Shown one piece after another: positions 36,309-45,711 of a stretch of 64,000 bases of DNA. Location of the stretch: NCBI RefSeq assembly GCF_008630535.1, contig NZ_VWPH01000007.1:186001-250000 (forward strand). Reading direction: 5' to 3'. Made by a program: the position numbers and the translations under genes. The notes under the pieces are model-generated. The model worked only from the letters and a program-made list of their open reading frames with translations. It did not search any database and was not told the origin of the DNA. This stretch comes from Saccharopolyspora hirsuta. GTDB taxonomy: Bacteria; Actinomycetota; Actinomycetes; Mycobacteriales; Pseudonocardiaceae. How positions within the stretch are numbered: position 1 is the stretch's first letter; each line of letters opens with the position of its first letter.

Positions 36309-36315
36309 CGCGCGC

Positions 36316-38145
36316 TCACTCCTCGTCGTCGAACTGCGGGCGAACGTCGCGCGCCGCCATGATCTCGTCGTTGCTGGTCCCGGCGGCCACCATCGGCCAC
36401 ACCTGGGCGTCCGCGCCCACCACGAAGTCGATCACGACGGGTCGGTCGTTGATCTTCATCGCCCGCTGGATGACGCTGTCGACGTCCTCTTTGGACTCGC
36501 AGCGCAGGCCGGCGCAGCCGTAGGCCTCGGCCAGCAGCTTGAAGTCCGGGATGCGGTGCTTGTGGGTGCCGAGGTCGCTGTGCGAGTAGCGCTCGGCGTA
36601 GAACAGGTTCTGCCACTGCCGGACCATGCCCAGGTTGCCGTTGTTGATGACGGCCACCTTGATCGGCAGGTCCTCGATGGCGCAGGTCGCCAGCTCCTGG
36701 TTGGTCATCTGGAAGCAGCCGTCGCCGTCGACCGCCCACACCACCTTGTCCGGGGCGCCCGCCTTGGCGCCCATCGCGGCGGGCACCGCGTAGCCCATGG
36801 TGCCCAGACCGCCGGAGTTCAGCCAGGTGCGCGGGTTCTCGTAGCCGATGAACTGCGCGGCCCACATCTGGTGCTGCCCGACGCCCGCCGCGTAGATGGC
36901 CTCCGGCCCGGCGATCGCGCCCAGCCGCTCGATGACGTACTCCGGCGACAGGCTGCCGTCGCCCGGCCACTCGTAGCCCAGCGGGAACCGCTCGCGCCAG
37001 TCGTTGAGCTGCGCCCACCAGGGGGTCAGGTCCGCGGTGCCGTGCTCGGTGGTGGCGGTGGCGACCGCCTCGATCAGCTCGCCGATCACGTCCTTGCAGT
37101 CGCCGACGATCGGCACGTCCGCGTGGCGGTTCTTGGAGATCTCCGCCGGGTCGATGTCGGCGTGCACGACCTTGGCCTCGGGCGCGAACGACGACAGCTG
37201 GCCGGTGACCCGGTCGTCGAAGCGGGCGCCCAGCGCGATCAGCAGGTCGGCGCGCTGCATCGCGGTGACCGCGGCGACCGTGCCGTGCATGCCGGGCATG
37301 CCCAGGTGCTGGGGGTGCGAGTCCGGGAACGCGCCGCGCGCCATCAGCGTGGTCACCACCGGGATGCCGGTGCGCTCGGCCAGTTCGCGCAGCTCGGCGT
37401 GCGCCTCGGCCTTGATCACGCCACCGCCGACGTAGAGCACCGGGCGCTGGGCCTCGGTGATCAGCTTGGCGGCCTCCCGGACCTGCTTGCCGTGCGGCTT
37501 GCTGGTCGGCCGGTAGCCGGGCAGCTTCATCTCCGGCGGCCAGGCGAACGAGGTGGTGGCCTGCTGGACGTCCTTGGGGATGTCGACCAGCACCGGGCCG
37601 GGGCGACCGCTGGCGGCGATGTAGAACGCCTCGGCGATGGTGCGCGGGATGTCGTCGGGGTTGGTGACGAGGAAGTTGTGCTTGGTGATCGGCAGCGTGA
37701 TGCCGCAGATGTCGGCTTCCTGGAAGGCGTCGGAGCCGATCATCGCGGTGCTCTGCTGACCGGTGATGGCCACCAGCGGCACCGAGTCCATGTGCGCGTC
37801 GGCCAGCGCGGTGACGAGGTTGGTCGCGCCCGGCCCGGAGGTGGCCATGCACACCCCGACCTTGCCGGTGGCCTGGGCATAGCCGGTCGCGGCGTGGCCG
37901 GCGCCCTGCTCGTGGCGGACCAGCACGTGCCGGACCTTCTGCGAGTCGAGCAGCGGGTCGTAGGACGGGAGGATGGTGCCGCCCGGAATACCGAAGACGA
38001 TCTCGCAGCCCACGGATTCCAGGGAGCGCACCAGTGCCTGAGCACCGGTCACCTTCACTGGGGCACCGCTGGGCGGTGCGGGCTTGGGGCGGCGTCCAGG
38101 CGGGGGCGCCGGGACCGGATTCTGCCTGGTGTTGGCGCTGGTCAT
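36316..38145 (-). CDS. ilvB: Acetolactate synthase large (catalytic) subunit
   Basis: ThDP-dependent synthase of 609 residues that forms acetolactate or acetohydroxybutyrate. A Pro-rich N-terminus of about 30 residues precedes the conserved [17 protein letters not shown]; the active-site Glu is in [29 protein letters not shown] and [13 protein letters not shown] form the ThDP/Mg motif. ATG 38145 follows GAGG. A leader peptide rich in branched-chain residues and an attenuator terminator lie 40-150 bases upstream, giving control by charged Leu, Ile or Val tRNAs. First gene of ilvBNC. Confidence 0.97.
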   Translation of the reverse strand: MTSANTRQNPVPAPPPGRRPKPAPPSGAPVKVTGAQALVRSLESVGCEIVFGIPGGTILPSYDPLLDSQKVRHVLVRHEQGAGHAATGYAQATGKVGVCMATSGPGATNLVTALADAHMDSVPLVAITGQQSTAMIGSDAFQEADICGITLPITKHNFLVTNPDDIPRTIAEAFYIAASGRPGPVLVDIPKDVQQATTSFAWPPEMKLPGYRPTSKPHGKQVREAAKLITEAQRPVLYVGGGVIKAEAHAELRELAERTGIPVVTTLMARGAFPDSHPQHLGMPGMHGTVAAVTAMQRADLLIALGARFDDRVTGQLSSFAPEAKVVHADIDPAEISKNRHADVPIVGDCKDVIGELIEAVATATTEHGTADLTPWWAQLNDWRERFPLGYEWPGDGSLSPEYVIERLGAIAGPEAIYAAGVGQHQMWAAQFIGYENPRTWLNSGGLGTMGYAVPAAMGAKAGAPDKVVWAVDGDGCFQMTNQELATCAIEDLPIKVAVINNGNLGMVRQWQNLFYAERYSHSDLGTHKHRIPDFKLLAEAYGCAGLRCESKEDVDSVIQRAMKINDRPVVIDFVVGADAQVWPMVAAGTSNDEIMAARDVRPQFDDEE

Positions 38146-38182
38146 CGGGTCTGCCTCAAGGTCGGTAGGGTGGGCCGGGCAC

Positions 38183-38222
38183 GAAAAAACCCCCGCGGAC
38201 CACAAATGGCCCCACGAGGGTT
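38183..38222 (-). terminator. Attenuator terminator upstream of ilvB
   Basis: A GC-rich hairpin (plus-strand 38190-38203 with 38208-38222, some G-T pairs) is followed on the minus strand by six T residues (38184-38189). It lies between the leader peptide and ilvB. Confidence 0.88.
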
Positions 38223-38262
38223 GGCGCGTCGACGCTGCGAACTTCCTAGGCGTCGACGCGCC
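38223..38262 (-). promoter_or_regulatory. Leader stem overlapping the ilvB leader peptide stop
   Basis: GGCGCGTCGACGC (38223-38235) pairs perfectly with GCGTCGACGCGCC (38250-38262). The upstream arm on the transcript is the last codons of the leader ORF, so ribosome position controls whether it forms. Confidence 0.75.
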
Positions 38263-38296
38263 GGGGAAGTACGAGAATGTCGTGCAGTCGCAGCAT
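38246..38296 (-). CDS. Branched-chain amino acid leader peptide of ilvBNC
   Basis: A 16-residue [19 protein letters not shown], from ATG 38296 to TAG 38246. Seven residues are Leu, Ile or Val, and ILVL is contiguous. It is followed by a stem overlapping its end and a T-tailed terminator before ilvB, the normal layout of an ilv attenuator. Similar short leaders precede ilvB in other actinobacteria. Confidence 0.85.
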   Translation of the reverse strand: MLRLHDILVLPRRVDA

Positions 38297-38464
38297 GGCA
38301 AGGACGTTAATCAACGCGACCCGTTCCGTCAAACCATGCGAGACGATCCTCCCGCATGGTGGACACCTGAGACGCCCCGCGCACACCTGCGGAACGACGT
38401 AATCGCAGCTCAACGCCACCCCGGGGGCCAACCGTGTGACGTAGGACGCGCCCGAGCGGGTCAT

Positions 38465-38481
38465 GGTTCCAACTGAAACTG
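38465..38481. repeat. TTTCA/GAAA palindrome, degenerate copy 7
   Basis: GGTTCCAACTGAAACTG matches the family with two changes in the left arm. It is about 60 bases upstream of the PH-domain gene, the only copy not clearly 3' of a gene. Confidence 0.5.
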
Positions 38482-38541
38482 TGACCCACCGCGCCACGGG
38501 ACCTTGGCAGGCGCGCAACCGCAGGTGAGACCATCGACTGC

Positions 38542-39003
38542 GTGAGCGAGACCCCGCAGCAGCCCGAGCAGCCCGAAAACGACCAGGCCGCCGAGACCCC
38601 GCCGAGCTCCGAGCAGCCCAAGCTCCCGAAGTCGCTTACCTTCCGGATCACCCCGGTATCGCTGCTCGCGGTGGTCGCCATCCTGGTCTGCGCCACCCCG
38701 CTGGCCTGGGCCGCCTACCCGTGGGGCCTGCTGATCTACCTGCTCCCGCTCGGCCTGGCCTGGTGGATCCTGCGCACCCGGACCACGGTCAGCCCGGAGC
38801 AGGTCGCGGTGCGCACCGCGCTGAGCGGCGGCCGGTTCGGCTGGGACGAGATCGCCTCGCTGCGCCTGGACGAGAACCGCTGGCTCAAGGCGGTCCTGAC
38901 CTCCGGCAAGGAGATCACCCTGCCCGCGGTGCGGGTGCGCGACCTGCCCCGCCTGTCGGTGATGAGCGGTGGGCGGCTCCCCAACCCGGAATCGCAGGAG
39001 TAA
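38542..39003 (+). CDS. PH-domain membrane protein, CFP-6-like
   Basis: A 153-residue protein: an acidic Pro/Gln-rich N-terminus (1-32), two hydrophobic segments near 38-60 and 62-76 (LLAVVAILVCATPLAWAAY and LLIYLLPLGLAWWIL) and a C-terminal bacterial PH-like domain starting at TTVSPEQVAVRT. It corresponds in position to the M. tuberculosis low-molecular-weight antigen CFP-6 gene beside ilvB. Function unknown. GTG 38542 opens the frame. Confidence 0.82.
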   Translation: MSETPQQPEQPENDQAAETPPSSEQPKLPKSLTFRITPVSLLAVVAILVCATPLAWAAYPWGLLIYLLPLGLAWWILRTRTTVSPEQVAVRTALSGGRFGWDEIASLRLDENRWLKAVLTSGKEITLPAVRVRDLPRLSVMSGGRLPNPESQE

Positions 39004-39152
39004 TCTCGGCGGCACCGCCACTCCCCGCGCCCACAAGGTGCGTCCCCTCGGCGGCGGGTGTTTTCCAGCGGAAGTCGCCGCGCGCGTTCCCGCTGACACC
39101 ACCGAACATCCGCGCCGGGTGAAATGCGCTCTTCCCGAACGAGAAGGTGGAT

Positions 39153-40997
39153 ATGCCTCAGCTGCGCTCTCGGACGACTACTCATGGACGAAATGCCGCT
39201 GGCGCGCGGTCGCTTTGGCGTGCCACCGGTATGACCGACGACGACTTCGGCAAGCCGATCGTCGCGATCGCCAACTCCTACACCCAGTTCGTGCCCGGGC
39301 ACGTGCACCTGCGCGACCTCGGCGACGTGGTGGCCGAGACGATCCGCGAGGCCGGTGGCGTGCCGCGGGAGTTCCACACCATCGCGGTGGACGACGGCAT
39401 CGCGATGGGCCACGGCGGCATGCTCTACTCGCTGCCCTCCCGCGAGCTGATCGCCGACTCGGTGGAGTACATGGTCAACGCGCACCAGGCGGACGCGCTG
39501 GTGTGCATCTCCAACTGCGACAAGATCACGCCGGGCATGCTCAACGCCGCGATGCGGCTGAACATCCCGACGGTGTTCGTCTCCGGCGGTCCGATGGAGG
39601 CGGGCAAGGCGGTCGTGGTGGAGGGCGTGGCGCACGCGCCGACCGACCTGATCACCACCATCGCGGCGTCCGCGAACTCCGCGGTGGACGACGCCGGGCT
39701 CAGCGAGGTGGAGCGCTCCGCCTGCCCGACCTGCGGGTCCTGCTCCGGCATGTTCACCGCGAACTCGATGAACTGCCTCACCGAGGCGCTCGGCCTGGCG
39801 CTGCCCGGCAACGGCTCGACGCTGGCCACGCACGCCGCGCGCCGCGCGCTGTTCCAGGAGGCGGGCCGGACCGTGGTGCGCATCGCCAAGCGCTACTACG
39901 GCGAGGACGACGAGTCGGTGCTGCCGCGGTCCATCGCGAACAAGAAGGCGTTCGAGAACGCCATGGCGCTGGACATGGCGATGGGCGGTTCCACCAACAC
40001 GGTGCTGCACACGCTGGCCGCCGCGCTGGAGGGCGAGATCGACTTCACGCTGGACGACATCGCCGAGACCAGCCGCCGGGTGCCCTGCCTGTCGAAGGTC
40101 AGCCCGAACTCCGACTACCACATGGAGGACGTGCACCGGGCCGGTGGCATCACCGCGATCCTCGGCGAGCTGGACCGGGCCGGGCTGCTGCACCGCGACG
40201 TCTCCTCGGTGCACAGCGCGAGCCTCACCGAGTGGCTGTCCAAGTGGGACATCCGCGGCGAATCCCCGTCGCCGGAGGCCATCGAGCTGTTCCACGCCGC
40301 GCCGGGCGGGGTGCGCACCACCAAGGCGTTCTCCACCGACAACCGCTGGTCCTCTTTGGACACCGACGCGGCGAACGGCTGCATCCGCGACGTCGAGCAC
40401 GCCTACACCGCCGACGGCGGGCTGGCCGTGCTCAAGGGCAACCTCGCCGAGGAGGGCGCGGTGGTCAAGACCGCTGGCGTCGAGGAGGACCTCTGGTACT
40501 TCCAGGGCCCGGCGCGGGTGCTGGAGAGCCAGGAGCAGGCCGTGTCGGCGATCCTGAACAAGGAGATCCAGCCCGGCGAGGTGCTGGTGATCCGCTACGA
40601 GGGCCCCGCGGGCGGTCCGGGCATGCAGGAGATGCTGCACCCGACGGCGTTCCTGAAGGGCTCCGGTCTGGGCAAGAAGTGCGCGCTGATCACCGACGGC
40701 CGGTTCTCCGGCGGGTCGTCGGGCCTGTCGATCGGCCACATCTCCCCGGAAGCGGCCAACGGCGGCGCGATCGGTCTGGTGGAGAACGGCGACCAGATCC
40801 TCATCGACGTCCGCGAGCGCAAGCTGGAACTGCTGGTCTCCGACGAGGTCCTGGCCGAGCGCCGGGCCAAGATGGAGGCCAGCGAGCAGCCGTGGACCCC
40901 GGTGGGCCGCGAGCGCAAGGTCAGCGCGGCGCTGCGCGCCTACGCCCGCCTGGCCACCTCCGCCTCCTACGGAGCGGTCCGCGACGTCAACAAGTGA
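39153..40997 (+). CDS. ilvD: Dihydroxy-acid dehydratase
   Basis: Third common step of valine and isoleucine synthesis. The 614-residue Fe-S enzyme has [11 protein letters not shown] and [17 protein letters not shown], which carry the cluster cysteines, and [21 protein letters not shown] near the C-terminus. ATG 39153 is chosen over GTG 39147 because GAGAAGG lies five bases upstream. The gene is monocistronic with its own terminator. It completes the ilvB-ilvN-ilvC-ilvD set in this window. Confidence 0.97.
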   Translation: MPQLRSRTTTHGRNAAGARSLWRATGMTDDDFGKPIVAIANSYTQFVPGHVHLRDLGDVVAETIREAGGVPREFHTIAVDDGIAMGHGGMLYSLPSRELIADSVEYMVNAHQADALVCISNCDKITPGMLNAAMRLNIPTVFVSGGPMEAGKAVVVEGVAHAPTDLITTIAASANSAVDDAGLSEVERSACPTCGSCSGMFTANSMNCLTEALGLALPGNGSTLATHAARRALFQEAGRTVVRIAKRYYGEDDESVLPRSIANKKAFENAMALDMAMGGSTNTVLHTLAAALEGEIDFTLDDIAETSRRVPCLSKVSPNSDYHMEDVHRAGGITAILGELDRAGLLHRDVSSVHSASLTEWLSKWDIRGESPSPEAIELFHAAPGGVRTTKAFSTDNRWSSLDTDAANGCIRDVEHAYTADGGLAVLKGNLAEEGAVVKTAGVEEDLWYFQGPARVLESQEQAVSAILNKEIQPGEVLVIRYEGPAGGPGMQEMLHPTAFLKGSGLGKKCALITDGRFSGGSSGLSIGHISPEAANGGAIGLVENGDQILIDVRERKLELLVSDEVLAERRAKMEASEQPWTPVGRERKVSAALRAYARLATSASYGAVRDVNK

Positions 40998-41010
40998 CCT
41001 CCCGGTGAAG

Positions 41011-41041
41011 AACGGGCCCGCGCCTCCCGCGCGGGCCCGTT
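41011..41041 (+). terminator. Terminator of ilvD
   Basis: A perfect 13-base stem, AACGGGCCCGCGC (41011-41023) with GCGCGGGCCCGTT (41029-41041), loop CTCCC, then TCTCGTTT. Confidence 0.9.
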
Positions 41042-41126
41042 CTCGTTTCCCCGAGGTTCTGCGCTGCGACTTTGTACTGTTGGCGCTGGATAGCGGGCGC
41101 ACGCCCGGAGCGCTGGGAGGTAGCAG

Positions 41127-42191
41127 GTGGTTTCGGATGACGTCGACGCGCTGGTGGTGGCGGCGACCGGCGGTGATCAGCAGGCGTTCGGCGAGCTGAC
41201 CGGGCGCTACCGCCGGGAGCTGCGGGTGCACTGCTACCGGATGCTCGGTTCGTTCGACGACGCCGAGGACGTCGTCCAGGAGACCCTGTTGCGCGCGTGG
41301 CGGCGGCGGGAGACCTACGCGGGGCGGTCGACGTTCCGCGCCTGGCTGTACAAGATCGCCACCAACGCGTGCCTGGACCTGATCGAGCGGAACAAGCGGA
41401 TCGCCCGCCCCTACGCGGTCGCGCCGCTGGCCGAAGCCGACCGACCGGTGTCGCCGCCGATCGACGTGCCGTGGCTGCAACCAGTTCCGGACCGCCTGCT
41501 GGAACCGGTCGCGGACGCGGCGGAGGAACCCGCCGCGGTGGCCGTCGCGCGCGAGACGATCGAGCTGGCGTTCCTGGCCGCGATCCAGCAGCTCCCCGCC
41601 CGCCAGCGGGCCGCGCTGATCATCCGCGACGTGCTCGGCTGGTCCGCCACCGAGACCGCGGCGCTGCTGGAGACCAGCGTGGCCTCGGTGAAGAGCGCGT
41701 TGCAACGAGCTCGCGCGACGCTGAAGCAGCAGCTGCCCCGGGACCGGGACGGCTGGGCGCAACCCGGGGAACCGAGCGCGGACGAACGCGCCCTGCTCCG
41801 GCAGTACGTCGACGCGCACCAGCAGGCCGACCTCGACGCGCTCGCGGCGCTGCTGGCCGAGGACGTGCGGCAGACGATGCCGCCGCACCCGGCCTGGCTG
41901 GTCGGCCGGGGCGCGCTGCTCGACTTCGCCCAGCAGGTCTTCGACCCCGGCTCGCAGTGGTACCTGGGCGCGTGGCGCAGCGTGCTGACCAGCGCGAACC
42001 GGCAGCCCGCGGTCGCGCACTACGTCCAGCGCCCGTCGGCGGCGGAGACCGAACGCCTCCCCGGAGAGTTCCGCGCCCAGGTGCTCGACGTGCTGCGGAT
42101 CGACGACGGCCGGATCACCGCGATCACCTCGTTCGAACCCCGTTGGTTCGCCGCGTTCGACCTGCCGCTGGTCCTGCCGAAGGACCGCTGA
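41127..42191 (+). CDS. ECF sigma factor with C-terminal SnoaL-like domain (SigG/TIGR02960 type)
   Basis: A 354-residue sigma-70 family factor. Region 2 spans about 15-85 (HCYRMLGSFDDAEDVVQETLLRAWR, FRAWLYKIATNACLD), region 4 about 150-205 (LPARQRAALIIRDVLGWSATETA, TSVASVKSALQRAR), then an NTF2/SnoaL-like domain from about 225 that in such factors tunes activity in place of an anti-sigma. GTG 41127 follows GGGAGG with six bases. No anti-sigma gene is adjacent; the next genes encode a hydrolase and a lipocalin-like protein that may belong to its regulon. Confidence 0.9.
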   Translation: MVSDDVDALVVAATGGDQQAFGELTGRYRRELRVHCYRMLGSFDDAEDVVQETLLRAWRRRETYAGRSTFRAWLYKIATNACLDLIERNKRIARPYAVAPLAEADRPVSPPIDVPWLQPVPDRLLEPVADAAEEPAAVAVARETIELAFLAAIQQLPARQRAALIIRDVLGWSATETAALLETSVASVKSALQRARATLKQQLPRDRDGWAQPGEPSADERALLRQYVDAHQQADLDALAALLAEDVRQTMPPHPAWLVGRGALLDFAQQVFDPGSQWYLGAWRSVLTSANRQPAVAHYVQRPSAAETERLPGEFRAQVLDVLRIDDGRITAITSFEPRWFAAFDLPLVLPKDR

Positions 42192-42280
42192 GGGGAAGTT
42201 CCGCACCGCACCGATTCCTTTTCCGCCGAGGGGCCGTCACACCAGCAGAAGACGGCGACAACACCCGAGACGGAGAAGCC

Positions 42281-43093
42281 ATGCCCACCACGAACAACGC
42301 AGTCCGCTCGCAGGACGGCACGGAGATCGCGTTCGAGGAGTCCGGCAGCGGACCCGCGGTCGTCCTGGTGTCCTCGGCGCTGGCCGACCGCTCCGACGCG
42401 CGCAAGCTCGCCGCCCTGCTGGCCGAGCACTGCACCGTCATCAACTACGACCGGCGGGGTCGGGGCGCGAGCGGCGATGCGGCGGAGTACGCGGTCGAGC
42501 GCGAGATCGAGGACATCGCGGCGCTGATCGAGCACGCCGGTGGTTCGGCCTCGCTGTTCGGGAGTTCCTCCGGCGCGGTGCTCGCGCTGCGCGCTGCGGC
42601 GGCCGGGCTCGACGTCGAGCGGCTGGCGGTGTACGAGCCGCCGTTCGTGGTCGAGGAGGGCGACTTCGGACCGCCGCGGAACTTCCCGCAGCAGATCGGC
42701 GCGCTGCTCGCCGAGGACCGACCCGGCGATGCGGTCAAGCACTTCATGACCCGGGCGCAGGGCATGCCCTCGTTCGTGGTCAACGCGATGCGGTTGGTTC
42801 CCGGCGTGTGGTCCGGGCTCAAGGCGATGGCGCACACGCTGCCCCACGACATCGCGGTGATGGGCGACACCCAGCAGGGCAGGCCGCTCGACGCCGAGGA
42901 GTGGCCGGTGACCGCGCCGACCCTCGTGCTGACCGGTGGCAAGAGCCCGGCCGGGTTCCACGCCGCTGCCCGCGCCATCACCGAACTGCTGCCCACCGCG
43001 GAGCACCGCTCGCTGCCCGGCCTCAACCACGGTGCCGTGGTGATGGCCCCCAAGAAGCTCGCGCCGCCGCTCGTCGAATTCCTGCGCGGCTGA
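42281..43093 (+). CDS. Alpha/beta hydrolase
   Basis: A 270-residue alpha/beta-fold hydrolase. The nucleophile elbow is FGSSSGAVLAL; INYDRRGRGASGD is the typical strand-4 oxyanion region, and LNHGAVV near the C-terminus carries the catalytic His; the acid is probably in the VLTGGKSPAG region. Members include haloperoxidase-like and esterase enzymes. Substrate unknown. ATG 42281 has GGAGAAG three bases upstream. It lies 89 bases after the ECF sigma gene and 64 before the next gene, a likely operon. Confidence 0.87.
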   Translation: MPTTNNAVRSQDGTEIAFEESGSGPAVVLVSSALADRSDARKLAALLAEHCTVINYDRRGRGASGDAAEYAVEREIEDIAALIEHAGGSASLFGSSSGAVLALRAAAAGLDVERLAVYEPPFVVEEGDFGPPRNFPQQIGALLAEDRPGDAVKHFMTRAQGMPSFVVNAMRLVPGVWSGLKAMAHTLPHDIAVMGDTQQGRPLDAEEWPVTAPTLVLTGGKSPAGFHAAARAITELLPTAEHRSLPGLNHGAVVMAPKKLAPPLVEFLRG

Positions 43094-43157
43094 GCGATTC
43101 CTTCCGGCGCGCTGCACCGTCACACGAACGAAACCCCTTCGGAAAGGCGGAAATCCG

Positions 43158-43562
43158 ATGACGAACAACTCCCTCGACCGGCTCGTCGGCACTTGGCGGG
43201 TGAGCGGTGAGGCCACCGGCCAGGTCACCTACTCGTGGTTGCCGGGCGGGCACTTCCTGCAGCAGGAGATCGACATCGAGCAGGCCGGGCACCGGGTGCG
43301 CGGTATCGAGATCATCGGGCGCGAGAAGCCCTTCGGTGCCACCGAACCCGGTGCCGACCTCAAGTCCCGGTTCTACGGCGGGGACGGCGAAACCCTCGAC
43401 TACGTCTACGAGATCGACGGGGACGAGCTGATCATCTGGGGCGGCGAGAAGGGATCGCCCGCGCACTACCGCGCCCGGTTCAGCGCCGACGGCGACCACC
43501 TCGCCGGGGACTGGGTGTGGCCGGGCGGCGGCTACCACGCCGAGCAGACCCGGATCCGCTGA
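43158..43562 (+). CDS. DUF1579-like (lipocalin-like) small protein
   Basis: A 134-residue protein with LVGTWRVSGEATGQVTYSWLPGG at the N-terminus and GDWVWPGGGYHAEQTRIR at the C-terminus, the beta-barrel pattern of DUF1579/THAP4-like families. No signal peptide or catalytic motif is seen. It is probably co-transcribed with the hydrolase upstream. Function unknown; ligand binding is a guess from the fold. Confidence 0.7.
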   Translation: MTNNSLDRLVGTWRVSGEATGQVTYSWLPGGHFLQQEIDIEQAGHRVRGIEIIGREKPFGATEPGADLKSRFYGGDGETLDYVYEIDGDELIIWGGEKGSPAHYRARFSADGDHLAGDWVWPGGGYHAEQTRIR

Positions 43563-43570
43563 GCTCAGGT

Positions 43571-43606
43571 GTCGTGAGTGCTTCGGGGTGCTATAGCCCC
43601 GTTTCC
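43571..43606. repeat. GTCGTGAG/CTCACGAC hairpin element
   Basis: GTCGTGAG (43571-43578) and CTCACGAC near 43609-43616 flank an inner CGGGG/CCCCG stem. The outer arms resemble the CGTGAG/CTCACG palindrome at 47476-47517, suggesting a small repeat family. Confidence 0.55.
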
Positions 43607-43621
43607 CGCTCACGACAAGCA

Positions 43622-43658
43622 GAGCGGGGGCGCGCACTTCGCGTGCACGCCCCCGCTC
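43622..43658. terminator. Bidirectional terminator (DUF1579 gene / DoxX gene)
   Basis: A 16-base stem with one mismatch, GAGCGGGGGCGCGCAC (43622-43637) and GTGCACGCCCCCGCTC (43643-43658), loop TTCGC, between convergent stop codons. Confidence 0.82.
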
Positions 43659-43668
43659 CGGTCGTCGA

Positions 43669-44418
43669 TCAGGGGTGGCGGAACAGCAGCAGGACCGCTG
43701 CCGCCGCGGCGGCGGCGATGATCAGGCTGATGAAGCCGAACACCAGCGGGCGGCGGAACCAGACCCGCCCGTAGTCCAGCGCCACCCGGCCGGGGCCGGT
43801 GAACATCAGGCCCAAGCCCAGCACGCCGAGCGTCGCCTCGAACTCGAAACCACCGGTGGCGGCGAAGAACCCGGCGTTGAGCTTGAGGACGATCGCGTTG
43901 GCCATCACGCCCACCACACCGGCCGCGGCCAGCGGGGTGAACAGGCCCAGCACCAGCAGCGCACCGGCACCCAGCTCGGTTCCGCCGGTGACCAGGGCGA
44001 GCACCGCGCTCTGCTGGAAGCCCATCTCGGCCAGCGCCTGGGCGAAACCCTCCGGGCCGGGGCCGCCGAGCACGCCGAAGAGCTTCTGCGCGCCGTGCAC
44101 GAGGAAGATGCCGCCCAGCGCCAACCGCATGATCAGCAGGCCGAGGTCGGTGCTGCCGCTCCAGCCGAACGGCTTGCGGGTGTTGCCGAGGTCGTCGTAG
44201 TAGACGTCCTCCTCCCGCCCGCGGGCATCGACCAACGACGTGGCTTCGGCGTCGCTGTAGCCGTCGTCATCGTCGTAGTAGTCGTACTTCTGCGCACCGA
44301 GGCTCTGCGTGCTCCGGGCACCTTGCGCGCTCGCCCCCGGTTGCTGGGCGTGCGCGCCGTAGCTGCGATCGTCGGGGTAGCCGCCCGCACCGCCGGGGCG
44401 ATCGTCGTGAATCCTCAC
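43669..44418 (-). CDS. DoxX family membrane protein
   Basis: A 249-residue protein. The first 95 residues are hydrophilic and low complexity (Gly, Gln, Tyr and Asp rich, with YDYYDDDDGY); from about 96 a DoxX domain of four membrane helices follows (LGLLIMRLALGGIFLVHGAQKLFG is its signature start). The counterpart at this position in M. tuberculosis is Rv3005c; DoxX there works with SodA and SseA in oxidative-stress defence, a link inferred from that family. GTG 44418 is the likely start. No sodA or rhodanese gene is nearby. Confidence 0.85.
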   Translation of the reverse strand: MRIHDDRPGGAGGYPDDRSYGAHAQQPGASAQGARSTQSLGAQKYDYYDDDDGYSDAEATSLVDARGREEDVYYDDLGNTRKPFGWSGSTDLGLLIMRLALGGIFLVHGAQKLFGVLGGPGPEGFAQALAEMGFQQSAVLALVTGGTELGAGALLVLGLFTPLAAAGVVGVMANAIVLKLNAGFFAATGGFEFEATLGVLGLGLMFTGPGRVALDYGRVWFRRPLVFGFISLIIAAAAAAAVLLLFRHP

Positions 44419-44530
44419 GCCGGACGAGGCTAGGGCATGTTCACCCCAACGTGCGACCCCTTGCGGCAAAACCGTCCCGACACGTGACTGCATCGAGACC
44501 GCGCTCCCGGGCCTGCGGCAGAATGGTCCG

Positions 44531-45478
44531 ATGGCGCGGCAGGTGTTCCGGGATTTCGATGTTTCCGCTGGTGACGGCGCGCGGTTCCGGGAGTGGGCGG
44601 AAGCCGGTGCGGCCGCGCGACCGATGGTGCTGCGGTGCCCGGAGCTCGACGGGGCGCCCGAACTGCTGCCGGTGGATTCCGCCACGCGAACGCTCACCTG
44701 GTCACCGCGGCGCGCTGACGCGGCCACGCCGGGTGAGCACGCGGCGGACGCGATCGCTGCCCTCGACGCCGTCGGCGCGGAGACCGGTGTGGTGGTCGGC
44801 TGGTCGGGCGGCACGGTGGTGGCGGTCGAACTCGCCCAGCGCTTCCCGGACCGGGTGCGCGGCTTGCTGCTGCTGGCCGGTCCGCCGACGCTCGGCACGG
44901 ACGCCCTGCTGCGCGCCTTCGGCGTCCCGGATACCGCCCGCCGCCTGCTCGCGCTGGGCGGTTCGGCGTCGCTGCGCCTGGTCGGCGACCTCCTCGAATC
45001 GATCACCGCGAACCTGCCGATCGCCGACCTCCCCACCCGGCTGCTGCAGAACTCCGGGCTGCTGCGGGCGGACGCGGACGGGGCCGCGCTCGCCGCGGCG
45101 GTGCGGCGCCTGCTGCAGCACGACTGGCGGTGGCACGCCGAGCTGAGCCTCGCGTGGAGCGCTTCGGTCCGCTCCCGCGTCTCCGGGTTGTCCTGCCCCG
45201 TCACGGTGCTGGCCGGTGCGCACGACGTGCTGGCGGACGTCGGCAGCGTCGCGAAGTCGGTCGCGGAACTCCCGCAGGCGCGGGTGCGGACGCTGCCGAC
45301 CTCCCACTTCCTGCCGTTCGAAGCGCCGGACGCGGTCCGCGCGGAGCTCGCCCAGCTGCTGCGCCGGGTCCAGGCGGTCGAGTGCGCCCGCCTGGGCATC
45401 GATCCCCCGCCGCCGGAGGTCCCCCGCCCAGTGCCGCCTCTCCCCGTGCCGCCTCTCCGCGATTCACAGCGGTGGTGA
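44531..45478 (+). CDS. Alpha/beta hydrolase
   Basis: A 315-residue alpha/beta-fold protein. Ser in VVGWSGGTVVAVELA is the nucleophile, Asp in VLAGAHDVLADV the likely acid, and His in LPTSHFLPFE the base. The last 30 residues are Pro-rich. Substrate unknown. ATG 44531 starts the frame. It is divergent from doxX and has no clear operon partner; the next gene is convergent. Confidence 0.82.
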   Translation: MARQVFRDFDVSAGDGARFREWAEAGAAARPMVLRCPELDGAPELLPVDSATRTLTWSPRRADAATPGEHAADAIAALDAVGAETGVVVGWSGGTVVAVELAQRFPDRVRGLLLLAGPPTLGTDALLRAFGVPDTARRLLALGGSASLRLVGDLLESITANLPIADLPTRLLQNSGLLRADADGAALAAAVRRLLQHDWRWHAELSLAWSASVRSRVSGLSCPVTVLAGAHDVLADVGSVAKSVAELPQARVRTLPTSHFLPFEAPDAVRAELAQLLRRVQAVECARLGIDPPPPEVPRPVPPLPVPPLRDSQRW

Positions 45479-45637
45479 CGTTTCGAGGTTTTCTCGCGTT
45501 TTTCGGGTTTCTTGTGGCTGGGTTGCGTCACGGTCCCCTGAGGTGCGGTTGGGTGGGGCTCAGGACTGTGGTCGGCGGAGTCGTCCGGGGTTCGTTCGGC
45601 GGTTTTGGCGGTAACTGACTGGGGTTCCGGGCGTGGT

Positions 45638-45669
45638 GGGGTGTCAGTTCTGGGCAGAACTGACACCCC
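45638..45669. terminator. Bidirectional terminator (hydrolase / BCCT gene)
   Basis: A perfect 15-base stem with a two-base loop: GGGGTGTCAGTTCTG (45638-45652) and CAGAACTGACACCCC (45655-45669), between convergent genes. Confidence 0.82.
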
Positions 45670-45711
45670 TTGTCCGCCGGGCCGGAGCTTGCCGGGACCT
45701 CGGGGGGTGGG

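Noticed and set aside
38736-42206. A 1156-codon open frame on the minus strand across ilvD and the sigma factor gene
   Set aside because: Antisense to two well supported genes, low-complexity composition, no domain seen.
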